Of a stretch of 5,515 bases of DNA, positions 1 through 5,465 are shown in pieces. The position numbers and the translations under genes were made by a program. Every line of letters begins with the position of its first letter. The stretch's first letter is position 1. The stretch is from Thermococcaceae archaeon (GTDB lineage: Archaea > Methanobacteriota_B > Thermococci > Thermococcales > Thermococcaceae), in contig JALSON010000375.1 in NCBI GenBank assembly GCA_026986455.1, positions 1 to 5,515 on the forward strand, in the 5' to 3' direction. The notes under the pieces were generated by a model. That model saw only the letters and a program-made list of their open reading frames with translations, did not search any database and was not told the DNA's origin.

Positions 1-331
1 TTTTAATTGCCAGTTTCATTGCTCTGTATCCAACGACCTGACCCAGGCCTTCATCACCGTCTATCAGGGCATAGGACGGCCCTTCTCTTACGATTCTGAT
101 GTTGGGCTTCAGGTTTATGCCGCCGCTGAGAATTCCATCAACATAGCGCTTGAGCCTCTGAACGCCGTGGCTTTCAATCCCCCTCAAATCGGCCATGATC
201 AGGTTGTGCGCCACTATTTCCGCATCCTTCTCGGGCACTTCAAGCTTTGTGAGAACCCTTACGACAAAAGAGAAAAGCTCATCCCTCGAAACCCTCACGT
301 AGTTCTCATCAATGTAGCCTTTTTCAAACAT
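1..331 (-). CDS. mdh: Malate/L-lactate dehydrogenase, Ldh2 family, N-terminal part (gene runs off the window)
   Basis: The first 110 codons are present; the rest lies beyond base 1. The protein begins MFEKGYIDEN and contains RGIESHGVQRL (residues 50-60) with the Ser54-His55-Gly56 motif typical of the Ldh2 (YlbC/ComC-type) NAD(P)-dependent dehydrogenases, then GPSYALIDGDEGLGQVVG (84-101). Members reduce oxaloacetate to malate, or act on related 2-hydroxyacids, in the cytosol. They are unrelated to the Rossmann-fold LDH/MDH enzymes. The text closely resembles the Pyrococcus/Thermococcus malate dehydrogenase, recognised from memory. The ATG is chosen because GGTGGTG (334-340, minus) stands two bases before it. 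The gene follows the tRNA-Ala on the same strand with a 50-bp gap. Only a weak TATA-like CTTTAATC (361-368, minus) is visible, so readthrough from the tRNA promoter is possible. Confidence 0.88.
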   Translation of the reverse strand, partial: MFEKGYIDENYVRVSRDELFSFVVRVLTKLEVPEKDAEIVAHNLIMADLRGIESHGVQRLKRYVDGILSGGINLKPNIRIVREGPSYALIDGDEGLGQVVGYRAMKLAIK

Positions 332-381
332 AACACCACCAGAAGAGATTCTGCATGGAGGATTAAAGACTTTCCGGAAGC

Positions 382-459
382 TGGTGGACCGGGCGGGATT
401 TGAACCCGCGGCCTCCGCCTTGCGAGGGCGGCGCTCATACCAGGCTGAGCTACCGGCCC
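382..459 (-). tRNA. tRNA-Ala, anticodon CGC, CCA encoded
   Basis: The minus strand folds into a full cloverleaf. The acceptor GGGCCGG pairs with CCGGTCC, and the pair at 3:70 is G-U, the main alanine identity element. The D stem is GCTC/GAGC. The anticodon stem is CCGCC/GGCGG with loop CTCGCAA, giving anticodon CGC, which reads GCG. The T arm is GCGGG-TTCAAAT-CCCGC. The discriminator base is A and CCA is encoded at 384-382. There is no intron and no variable arm. The high-GC stems fit a hyperthermophile. Confidence 0.97.
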
Positions 460-487
460 GTGCCCATTTAAATGAGACCTGCAATGC

Positions 488-502
488 CTTAAAAGTTTTT
501 GG
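488..502 (-). promoter_or_regulatory. Promoter of tRNA-Ala (BRE plus TATA)
   Basis: On the minus strand CCAAAAA is followed by CTTTTAAG, which reads as a BRE and TATA box. A start about 25 nt downstream would fall near 467, some 8 nt before the mature tRNA 5' end, the usual spacing for archaeal tRNA genes. The second AT-rich site, ATTTAAAT (466-473), is too close to the tRNA to be its TATA box. Confidence 0.6.
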
Positions 503-588
503 GTTGGGATAAGCTCAATAATGCCCCAGAATTTGCAATTGCCGGACACACCAGCAGTGTGCGGGCGGTGGAATCAGACAAAACTGGG
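503..588. other. Intergenic stretch with no gene; weak inverted repeat
   Basis: No convincing frame, RNA gene or terminator is seen between the tRNA promoter and the rightward promoter. The only structure is a CACAC/GTGTG arm pair near 547-561 with a 5-nt loop and imperfect GC flanks. Short plus-strand frames here have no ribosome site and run into the transposon. Confidence 0.4.
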
Positions 589-602
589 AAACCTTTATAT
601 CC
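589..602 (+). promoter_or_regulatory. Strong rightward promoter now cut off from its gene by the TnpB insertion
   Basis: AAACC followed by TTTATATC (594-601) is a near-ideal Thermococcales BRE/TATA. The ATG at 621 opens only 11 codons before TGA and lies inside the transposon end. Removing bases 611-1906 would put the expected start site close to base 1918, upstream of the membrane protein gene at 1995, so that gene is the likely original target. The reverse complement of this TATA box also supplies the tnpB stop codon. Confidence 0.65.
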
Positions 603-1857
603 TTTGGGGTTTAAAAGAGAATGCCCGGGGAGTGCCGCCGAAGGCGGAGCCAATGAACTTGGGCGGGTTATTACCGTCCCGCCGACTCCTTCCTTTTATT
701 GCATTGACAGTTAGAGCCGGCTTCCCTCCTCCCACACTCATTGGAGGGCTTTCGGGGGGAACGGAGACTCCCCACATCTTCAAGGCTCTCAAGCGAATAT
801 TCCAAGAGCCGACCACATCTCTGTCAGCCTCAAACCCACAATTCGAACACTTCAAAACCCTGTGCCCATTCGGGCTTAACTTACCCCCACATACCGGGCA
901 CAGGGAGGAGGTGTAAGCAGGATTCACGAAGACAACCCTAACTCCCCTCAACTTAGCCTTGTATTCGATAATGCTCTGAAGCTTCCTAAAACTCCAGCGG
1001 TGAAGACGACCATTCATTTCGGCAGAATATCTTATCGAATCCCTGATTTCCGTTAAATCTTCCAAAGCAAGACCACCATACTTCTCAGCCAGCTCAACGA
1101 TTTTGTTGGCAAGCTTGTGGTAAAGGTCGTTAAGCCTGTTTCTCTCCCTCTGTCCATACTTTTCAAGAAGTTCTTTCCTCCTCTTGCCAGTCTTAAGCTT
1201 CTTTTGAATTTTCCGTCTTTTCAAGTAATAGCCAGTTCTGGTTTCTCCCTCATGAGTGATAATTTGCACGAACTCACCGTTTGGAAGGGCGAGGGTAACA
1301 TTGTTCTCATTCAAATCTACGCCGACGAAGGCTTTAGGCTCTTTAATTTCCACCTCCTTGGAAAAGACAACGTTCAGAAAGACGCCTTTTGGCGTTCTCA
1401 CCAGCCAAGCCTGCCCGACCTTCCAGTCATTGAACTTTTCGTGATACTTGGCGGGATAAAACTCCAACTGGATTCTTCCGCTTGGAGTGGAGAGTTTGAT
1501 TATGCCCTTCTCAAGGTTGGGTTTGAAAAGGTGGTCGTCCAGCATGATGACTTCTTTCTTGAAGACGGGCTTACCCTTGGCTTTTTCCTTCTTTTTACGT
1601 TTTCTGAAGCTCTTGAATATTGCAGTCGCCATCTGGCAGGCCGTGTAAAGGTAATGGCTTGGTAATTCTGGATACTCCTTCCGGAGGCTCTTATAAGTTT
1701 CTTTTTTGAGTCGGTAAAAGCTGGTAACGTTGTTTTCAAAAGCGTAAGTGATGAGAAAGTTCACGATTTCACGGTAAGCTTGGAAAAGATAATCTAACCC
1801 TTCAAGCGTTTTCTTGAGTTTGAATTTGGCGGTGAGCTTAACCATTTCTTTTTGCAT
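595..1857 (-). CDS. tnpB: TnpB, RNA-guided nuclease of a solo IS200/IS605-type element
   Basis: This 420-residue protein has the OrfB/TnpB layout. A basic N-terminal region opens with KLTAKFKLKKTLEGLDYLF, and a helical part follows (about 30-100). A split RuvC domain has Asp181 in FVGVDLNENN, Glu266 in LALEDLTEIR and Asp347 in ADRDVVGSWNI. Between the last two is a zinc finger, CPVC/CSNC, with Cys320, 323, 337 and 340. All catalytic and metal-binding residues are present, so the nuclease looks intact. TnpB proteins use an RNA from the element's right end to cut DNA next to a short TAM motif. ATG 1857 is preferred over Met5 because GGTG (1868-1865) lies 7 nt upstream. No stop occurs before the right end: the last residues (about 390-420) are encoded by the end hairpins, and the final few plus the TAA come from host DNA. 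No TnpA gene is in the window, so movement would need help in trans. Confidence 0.93.
   Translation of the reverse strand: MQKEMVKLTAKFKLKKTLEGLDYLFQAYREIVNFLITYAFENNVTSFYRLKKETYKSLRKEYPELPSHYLYTACQMATAIFKSFRKRKKKEKAKGKPVFKKEVIMLDDHLFKPNLEKGIIKLSTPSGRIQLEFYPAKYHEKFNDWKVGQAWLVRTPKGVFLNVVFSKEVEIKEPKAFVGVDLNENNVTLALPNGEFVQIITHEGETRTGYYLKRRKIQKKLKTGKRRKELLEKYGQRERNRLNDLYHKLANKIVELAEKYGGLALEDLTEIRDSIRYSAEMNGRLHRWSFRKLQSIIEYKAKLRGVRVVFVNPAYTSSLCPVCGGKLSPNGHRVLKCSNCGFEADRDVVGSWNIRLRALKMWGVSVPPESPPMSVGGGKPALTVNAIKGRSRRDGNNPPKFIGSAFGGTPRAFSFKPQRI
635..647 (-). repeat. Right-end hairpin 1 of the TnpB element
   Basis: A perfect 5-bp stem CCGCC/GGCGG with loop TTC (minus strand) lies about 20 nt inside the right boundary. 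It fits the subterminal foldback recognised by TnpA and also a stem of the guide RNA scaffold. Confidence 0.6.
662..683 (-). repeat. Right-end hairpin 2 of the TnpB element
   Basis: On the minus strand GGCGGG and CCCGCC form a perfect 6-bp stem around a 10-nt loop, ACGGTAATAA. It lies just upstream of hairpin 1, so the two probably form the core of the omega RNA scaffold. The same bases encode part of the tnpB C-terminal tail. Confidence 0.55.
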
Positions 1858-1877
1858 TTATCCACACCAAGACAATA

Positions 1878-1899
1878 ATTAACATTTGCTATAGTTAAT
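1878..1899 (-). repeat. Left-end hairpin of the TnpB element
   Basis: Perfect 6-bp arms ATTAAC and GTTAAT surround a 10-nt loop and sit 7 nt inside the proposed left boundary at 1906. Placement and AT-rich make-up fit the left-end foldback of IS200/IS605 elements. It lies in the tnpB leader. Confidence 0.55.
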
Positions 1900-1903
1900 A
1901 GAA

Positions 1904-1911
1904 TATTTAAA
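1904..1911. promoter_or_regulatory. TATA-like box made by the left insertion junction
   Basis: The host TTTAA and the first element bases together give TTTAAATA on the minus strand (TATTTAAA on plus). Leftward, a start near 1882 would give tnpB a leader of about 25 nt containing GGTG. Rightward, with GAA just upstream, it could give a start near 1933 and partly replace the promoter that the membrane protein gene lost. Both uses are inferred from spacing and composition. Confidence 0.4.
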
Positions 1912-1976
1912 CATTGCGGAAATATGCTGAGTACGGAGGCATCCAGTACCGCAATCATGAGTGCCTAGATATTATA

Positions 1977-1992
1977 CCCTCCGGGAGGAGGG
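1977..1992 (+). promoter_or_regulatory. Hairpin enclosing the Shine-Dalgarno of the membrane protein gene
   Basis: CCCTCC (1977-1982) pairs perfectly with GGAGGG (1987-1992) around the GNRA-type loop GGGA (1983-1986). The whole GGGAGGAGGG ribosome site, ending 2 nt before ATG 1995, would be closed when folded. This could limit translation. The complement may also be chance in a purine-rich site. Confidence 0.45.
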
Positions 1993-1994
1993 AA

Positions 1995-2351
1995 ATGGTT
2001 GAAGTCAGCATAGGGGCGGTAAGAGGTATTTTTGGGTTAATAGGGCTAGCTATGGAGTATGCACTTGTCCGAAAATATGTTCATGAGAATGACTACAAGG
2101 ATGTTAAAAAGACATCCGAAGAGTGGTACATAAGCTCAGCCCTCTTGATACGTGCTTCTACTATGTTAGGGGCGGACTTTTTGATTACAGCCGATTTAAA
2201 CTCAATTAAGCTAGGCAGCATTATGATGATTTTTGGCATGATTGCACTTATCATGGGGTACAGATACGGAAATAGGGCAAAAGAATTACGCCTCCAAGAA
2301 GCCATCGCCAAGGGTGTTGAAATCGGTATGAAAAAGACAAAGGAAACCTGA
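1995..2351 (+). CDS. Small integral membrane protein of unknown function, about three helices
   Basis: I do not recognise this 118-residue protein. Hydrophobic segments lie at about 6-25 (IGAVRGIFGLIGLAMEYALV), 46-67 and 73-91 (LGSIMMIFGMIALIMGYRY). A charged loop (26-45, HENDYKDVKKTSEEW) and a basic amphipathic tail (92-118, RAKELRLQEAIAKGVEIGMKKTKET) complete it. There is no signal peptide cleavage site, cofactor motif or catalytic signature. ATG 1995 is chosen for the strong GGAGGAGGG upstream. The frame stays open back to a TTG at 1914, but that extension is hydrophilic and has no ribosome site. Codon use (cta, gct, cga, tta) and AT content differ from the pyr genes, which suggests an accessory origin. 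The TnpB element has inserted about 90 bp upstream, between this gene and its probable promoter (589-602). Confidence 0.7.
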   Translation: MVEVSIGAVRGIFGLIGLAMEYALVRKYVHENDYKDVKKTSEEWYISSALLIRASTMLGADFLITADLNSIKLGSIMMIFGMIALIMGYRYGNRAKELRLQEAIAKGVEIGMKKTKET

Positions 2352-2401
2352 GGTCTCTCCTACTCCTCCCGATATTTCCCCTTAACGCCTCCGAGTGAGC
2401 A

Positions 2402-2410
2402 CTTTATAAA
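2402..2410. promoter_or_regulatory. TATA-like box 1 of the convergent intergenic cluster
   Basis: CTTTATAAA stands 33 bp from a second copy of TTTATAAA (2436-2443), and each is followed within 3-4 nt by TGAGAACT on the plus strand. No gene starts downstream on either strand within a plausible distance, so its use as a promoter is doubtful. Confidence 0.3.
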
Positions 2411-2413
2411 CCC

Positions 2414-2432
2414 TGAGAACTCACGCTTCTCA
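2414..2432. repeat. Inverted repeat TGAGAA/TTCTCA
   Basis: Six-base arms TGAGAA (2414-2419) and TTCTCA (2427-2432) flank a 7-nt spacer. The left part also reads TGAGAACTCA, itself near-palindromic. It lies between the two TATA-like boxes, a typical operator position. Confidence 0.5.
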
Positions 2433-2446
2433 ACCTTTATAAAGGT
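2433..2446. promoter_or_regulatory. 14-bp perfect palindrome containing a symmetrical TATA box
   Basis: ACCTTTATAAAGGT equals its own reverse complement. As a BRE-TATA it looks the same in both directions, so it could direct transcription rightward (start near 2465, antisense to the YjbQ gene end) or leftward (start near 2414, antisense to the membrane gene end). It could also be a protein-binding palindrome. No coding target is seen. Confidence 0.4.
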
Positions 2447-2467
2447 GTGAGAACTGGGAGTTCTCAC
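2447..2467. repeat. 9-bp perfect inverted repeat at the YjbQ gene stop codon
   Basis: GTGAGAACT (2447-2455) and AGTTCTCAC (2459-2467) are exact complements around GGG. The right arm includes the stop codon of the YjbQ gene (2466-2464). In RNA it would form a stable hairpin and could end the minus-strand operon or protect its 3' end, although no T-run follows. It shares TGAGAACT with the neighbouring repeat, which favours a binding site. Confidence 0.6.
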
Positions 2468-2877
2468 TCCCCCATAACCTGCACCACAACCCTCCTGTGC
2501 CTCGGCCTGACATCGAGCTCCACGAAGAAAATCTGCTGCCATGTCCCCCTGATAAGCCTTCCGTCCACAACCGGCAGAACGAGGCTCGGCCCGAGCAGCG
2601 TCGCCCTCAGGTGGGAGTGCGCATTGTTGTCAATTCTGTCGTGAAGGTAGCCCCTGCCCTTGGGGACAAGCTCTTTTAAAAGTCTCCTAAAATCTTCAAG
2701 GAGGCCTGACTCATGCTCTATTGCAACTATAGCTCCTGTGGCACCGGGAACGAAAACGAGAACCTGTCCGTTTCTGATGCCGCTTTTCCTGACGAAGTCC
2801 TCAACCCGGGAGGTAATATCAACAAGGTCAATCTCCCCCTTTGTTGCGAAGTGAAGCTCAACATTTGCCGTTTTCAC
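2464..2877 (-). CDS. YjbQ/UPF0047 family protein (weak thiamine phosphate synthase activity in the family)
   Basis: The 137 residues match the YjbQ/UPF0047 family, which forms small cytosolic beta-rich trimers. Visible signatures are VFVPGATGAIVAIEHE (41-56), LHDRIDNNAHSHL (78-90) with His79, His87 and His89, GPSLVLPVVDGRL (96-108), and GTWQQIFFVELD (111-122) followed by the C-terminal VMGE. Escherichia coli YjbQ can replace ThiE weakly; the main physiological reaction is not settled. GTG 2877 is preferred because GGGGGTG (2889-2883) lies 5 nt before it. A GTG at 2904 would add nine residues and touch the stop of the upstream gene. The gene lies 23 bp behind the ThiN-domain regulator on the same strand, so the two are probably cotranscribed, which supports a thiamine-phosphate role. 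Its stop falls in a 9-bp inverted repeat. Confidence 0.88.
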   Translation of the reverse strand: MKTANVELHFATKGEIDLVDITSRVEDFVRKSGIRNGQVLVFVPGATGAIVAIEHESGLLEDFRRLLKELVPKGRGYLHDRIDNNAHSHLRATLLGPSLVLPVVDGRLIRGTWQQIFFVELDVRPRHRRVVVQVMGE

Positions 2878-2900
2878 GGGAACACCCCCTGTGAATCTGA

Positions 2901-3794
2901 TCACATGAATTCCTCCACACGTTTGAGCTTTTCAATGACCTCTATTGGGTTTCTCCCGAAAATATAGACGACCGGTTCTATTCCGAACGCACCTCTGTCT
3001 ATCACGGCATCCCATTCATTCTCCTGGAACTTCTCCGCTATCATTTTTACCGTCTGCTCCTCGTCCCTTCCGTCCTCTTTTATCTCCGTAGTTCTCAGGC
3101 CCGCTTTCTTCAGGGCATTCAGAACCCTCCCGTCAAATCGGATGTTCAGAACGCTCCTCGTCCCCGGTGATATTTTTGAGAGCTTGATCAGGATGGCAGC
3201 GGTATGCCTGCTTGCACCGAACTCCGGCGGAAGTGCGAAGAGCTTACCCTTCACAAGGGTTATCCTTCCCGGGACGGCTGCAACATCCCTGTAATCTCTG
3301 GGATTTGGAAGTGCATAGACAAAGTTGCTCCTTATTTCCGGAAGGAGCTCAGCAAATTTGGGGTCATTAAGCAGCTCCCCAACTGCAAGGTTTAGCATCT
3401 CAAGGACTCCGCTACGTGAGGGTGCTGTAATGAAGAGCTCCCTGCAGAAAGTGTCATCTTTAAGCCCTGCATATTTCAGGTATGCCCGACACCCGGTCTC
3501 GCTGTCAAAAAACTCCATGAACTTCTGGGTGACGAATTTTATTACATCTCCCTTTTCCGCCCCATAGAGTATCAGATTCGCTATCTCGCCGGCCATTCTG
3601 TCAATCAGCTCCTGAACTTCGGGATCAGGCTTTTTGTATTTTTCCGAGAGGTATTTGCTCACCATGGCCTGTGTTATGTCAAGAATTTCGGCTATTTTTG
3701 CCTGCGTGAATCCCTCCCCATAGAGAATGCGGGCTATCCCTGCCCTGAGGGCGGGCATTATCTCCTCAGACCAGAACGTGCAGGGGCTCTTCAT
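2901..3794 (-). CDS. HTH transcriptional regulator with C-terminal ThiN domain (ThiR-like)
   Basis: The 297-residue protein has an N-terminal helix-turn-helix (about 13-50; FTQAKIAEILDITQAMVSKYLS), a helical linker (55-125), and a C-terminal ThiN thiamine-phosphate synthase-type domain (about 130-295). ThiN features are SNFVYALPNPRDYRDVAAVPGRI (156-178), FGASRHTAAILI (192-203), LNIRFDGR (216-223) and DRGAFGIEPVVYIFGRNPIEV (266-286). In archaea, HTH-ThiN proteins of the ThiR type regulate thiamine genes, with thiamine phosphate as proposed ligand. Free ThiN domains make thiamine phosphate, so residual activity cannot be excluded. ATG 3794 is chosen because it follows a TATA box by about 35 nt. 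An upstream in-frame GTG at 3881 would precede that promoter and adds a non-conserved-looking leader. The gene is divergent from pyrB and heads a likely operon with the YjbQ gene. Confidence 0.85.
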   Translation of the reverse strand: MKSPCTFWSEEIMPALRAGIARILYGEGFTQAKIAEILDITQAMVSKYLSEKYKKPDPEVQELIDRMAGEIANLILYGAEKGDVIKFVTQKFMEFFDSETGCRAYLKYAGLKDDTFCRELFITAPSRSGVLEMLNLAVGELLNDPKFAELLPEIRSNFVYALPNPRDYRDVAAVPGRITLVKGKLFALPPEFGASRHTAAILIKLSKISPGTRSVLNIRFDGRVLNALKKAGLRTTEIKEDGRDEEQTVKMIAEKFQENEWDAVIDRGAFGIEPVVYIFGRNPIEVIEKLKRVEEFM

Positions 3795-3825
3795 AACCCA
3801 TCCCGTAATAAAATCCCAGAACCCG

Positions 3826-3836
3826 GTTATAAGCTT
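3826..3836 (-). promoter_or_regulatory. Promoter of the ThiN regulator operon
   Basis: On the minus strand AAAGCTTATAACC reads as BRE plus TATA (core GCTTATAACC). A start near 3805 would give a leader of about 10 nt to ATG 3794. The site before that ATG, GGGATGGGTT, is a weak ribosome signal. Confidence 0.55.
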
Positions 3837-3844
3837 TGTCTTTG

Positions 3845-3858
3845 GACATAAAAATGTC
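3845..3858. promoter_or_regulatory. Candidate operator between two divergent promoters
   Basis: GACAT and ATGTC are exact inverted arms around AAAA. With one bulged G the symmetry continues outward as TTTG/CAAA. The site is centred almost midway between the TATA box of the regulator (3826-3836) and that of pyrB (3866-3876). A dimeric regulator there could affect both. Autoregulation by the HTH-ThiN protein is a guess from position. Confidence 0.35.
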
Positions 3859-3865
3859 AAAAAAG

Positions 3866-4831
<966 letters not shown>

Positions 4832-4834
<3 letters not shown>

Positions 4835-4966
4835 AGTGCTGATTTAAGGGCACATTCCACTCAAAGGACTTCAGGAGATGCAATTGGGTCCAAGCTGGTG
4901 AATAAGGCCCCCAATCGTTTCCGCCAGCGCTTTGCGGAGCAAAGGACTGTTCTGGGGGTGCTGTGA
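4832..4966 (+). CDS. Possible 44-codon ORF inserted between pyrB and pyrI
   Basis: The ATG abuts the pyrB TGA (TGAATG) and has the GGGGGTG ribosome site 6 nt upstream. The frame closes with a TGA that abuts the pyrI ATG in the same arrangement. Because the segment is 135 bp, it stays in the pyrB frame and ends in the same residues, LGVL. The peptide is basic and hydrophilic (starts MSADLRAHSTQRTSGD, then KLVNKAPNRFRQRFAEQR) with no recognised domain, membrane segment or motif. Its CGC/CGT arginine codons differ somewhat from those of pyrB. Translational coupling could let it be made, or it may just be a spacer from a duplication or insertion that kept the pyrI start signals. Confidence 0.3.
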
Positions 4967-4969
4967 ATG
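4951..4969 (+). repeat. Right copy of the 19-bp direct repeat (pyrI start region)
   Basis: This exact copy of 4816-4834 supplies pyrI with GGGGGTG six bases before its ATG. The flanks diverge at once on the right and only loosely align on the left (GGA then T-rich). That suggests a duplication with diverged interior, or a long target duplication around an inserted 116 bp. Confidence 0.85.
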
Positions 4970-5422
4970 GCGGAGCTCAAGGTCACAGCCATTAAGGAAG
5001 GGACCGTGATAGACCACATTCCCGCAGGGAAGGGCCTCAAGGTAATCCGGATACTTAAACTCGACAGGCTGAACGGCGGGGCGCTCCTGCTGGCGGCGAA
5101 TGTCCACAGCAAGAAGCTCGGGAAGAAGGACATAGTAAAAATAGAGGGGCGCTTTTTGAGCGAGGAGGAGGTGAACAAAATCGCACTGATAGCGCCGAGC
5201 GCCACCGTTAACATAGTCAGGGACTATAAAGTCGCGGAGAAGTTCAAGGTGGAGATTCCCGGGGAAATAAGCGGCATACTCAAGTGCGCAAATCCGAACT
5301 GTGTGAGCAACCATGAGTACACGACACCGAAGTTCTACGTCATCTCAAGGGAGCCCCTGAAGGTGCGCTGCCACTACTGCGAGAGAACCATGGAAGAGGA
5401 GGAAATCCTCACCAATCTTTAG
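4967..5422 (+). CDS. pyrI: Aspartate carbamoyltransferase, regulatory chain
   Basis: PyrI dimers link PyrB trimers and carry the allosteric nucleotide site (CTP/UTP inhibition, ATP activation in the family). The 151 residues show the N-terminal allosteric domain with VIDHIPAGKGLKVIRIL (14-30) and the nucleotide-contact stretch around residues 45-60 (NVHSKKLGKKDIVKIE). The C-terminal zinc domain has Cys107, Cys112, Cys135 and Cys138 in a C-x4-C...C-x2-C pattern, equivalent to E. coli Cys109/114/138/141. Length is normal. ATG 4967 directly follows the TGA of the small frame and has a strong GGGGGTG site. It should be cotranscribed with pyrB from 3866-3876, since no promoter is seen in the 135-bp segment. 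Confidence 0.97.
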   Translation: MAELKVTAIKEGTVIDHIPAGKGLKVIRILKLDRLNGGALLLAANVHSKKLGKKDIVKIEGRFLSEEEVNKIALIAPSATVNIVRDYKVAEKFKVEIPGEISGILKCANPNCVSNHEYTTPKFYVISREPLKVRCHYCERTMEEEEILTNL

Positions 5423-5426
5423 AAAA

Positions 5427-5436
5427 GCTTATATTC
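5427..5436 (+). promoter_or_regulatory. Promoter of the gene after pyrI
   Basis: AGAAAAGCTTATATTC reads as BRE plus TATA and begins right at the pyrI stop. The expected start near 5456 gives a leader of about 10 nt to ATG 5466. Confidence 0.65.
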
Positions 5437-5452
5437 TCCTTCCCCTTTTTTC
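5436..5452 (+). terminator. Pyrimidine-rich terminator of the pyr operon
   Basis: CTCCTTCCCCTTTTTTC follows the pyrI stop by 14 nt and has six consecutive T. T-rich tracts without a hairpin are the usual archaeal intrinsic stop. It overlaps the initiation region of the next gene. Confidence 0.45.
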
Positions 5453-5465
5453 TATGGGGAGTGGT

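Larger units (their letters stand above)
590..760 (-). ncRNA. Predicted omega RNA (reRNA) of TnpB with its guide; bounds approximate
   Basis: TnpB guide RNAs come from the 3' part of tnpB and the right end, and continue into flanking DNA as the guide. Here the minus strand at about 760-611 overlaps the last tnpB codons and folds into two hairpins (683-662 and 647-635). The guide would begin at base 610 and run toward 590. That stretch carries the reverse complement of the host TATA box. The 5' end cannot be placed from sequence, and expression is inferred from the family only. Confidence 0.45.
611..1906 (-). mobile_element. Solo TnpB insertion element, IS200/IS605 superfamily (IS1341-like)
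   Basis: The ends are inferred from hairpins and a repeated pentamer. On the minus strand TTTAA (1911-1907) precedes the left end, and the element closes with TTTAA (615-611) before host ACCCC. TTTAA fits the target/TAM of related archaeal elements. A 6-bp hairpin lies 7 nt inside the left end and two GC-rich hairpins lie inside the right end. There are no terminal inverted repeats and no conventional target duplication, as expected for this superfamily. The length is about 1296 bp with a single gene. Removing it joins a promoter (589-602) to the membrane protein leader. Either end could be off by a few bases. Confidence 0.75.

Noticed and set aside
167..403. Plus-strand 78-codon frame over the malate dehydrogenase start and tRNA
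   Set aside because: It overlaps a clear tRNA and a recognised dehydrogenase on the other strand.
547..561. CACAC/GTGTG stem as a tRNA-linked regulatory hairpin or attachment site
   Set aside because: It is a short 5-bp stem with no partner repeat near the tRNA and no integrase gene in view.
521..916. Plus-strand 131-codon frame, and other plus frames at 741-941, 1117-1665 and 1256-1444
   Set aside because: They lie antisense to tnpB, whose protein has clear RuvC and zinc-finger motifs. They lack ribosome sites and recognisable domains.
2878..2904. Upstream GTG start (2904) for the YjbQ protein
   Set aside because: The later GTG at 2877 has GGGGGTG at good spacing and gives the usual family length and N-terminus.
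4861..5314. Minus-strand frames antisense to pyrI (117 and 147 codons)
   Set aside because: pyrI is certain from its zinc-binding cysteines. The opposite frames look like shadows, although they continue into the 135-bp insert.
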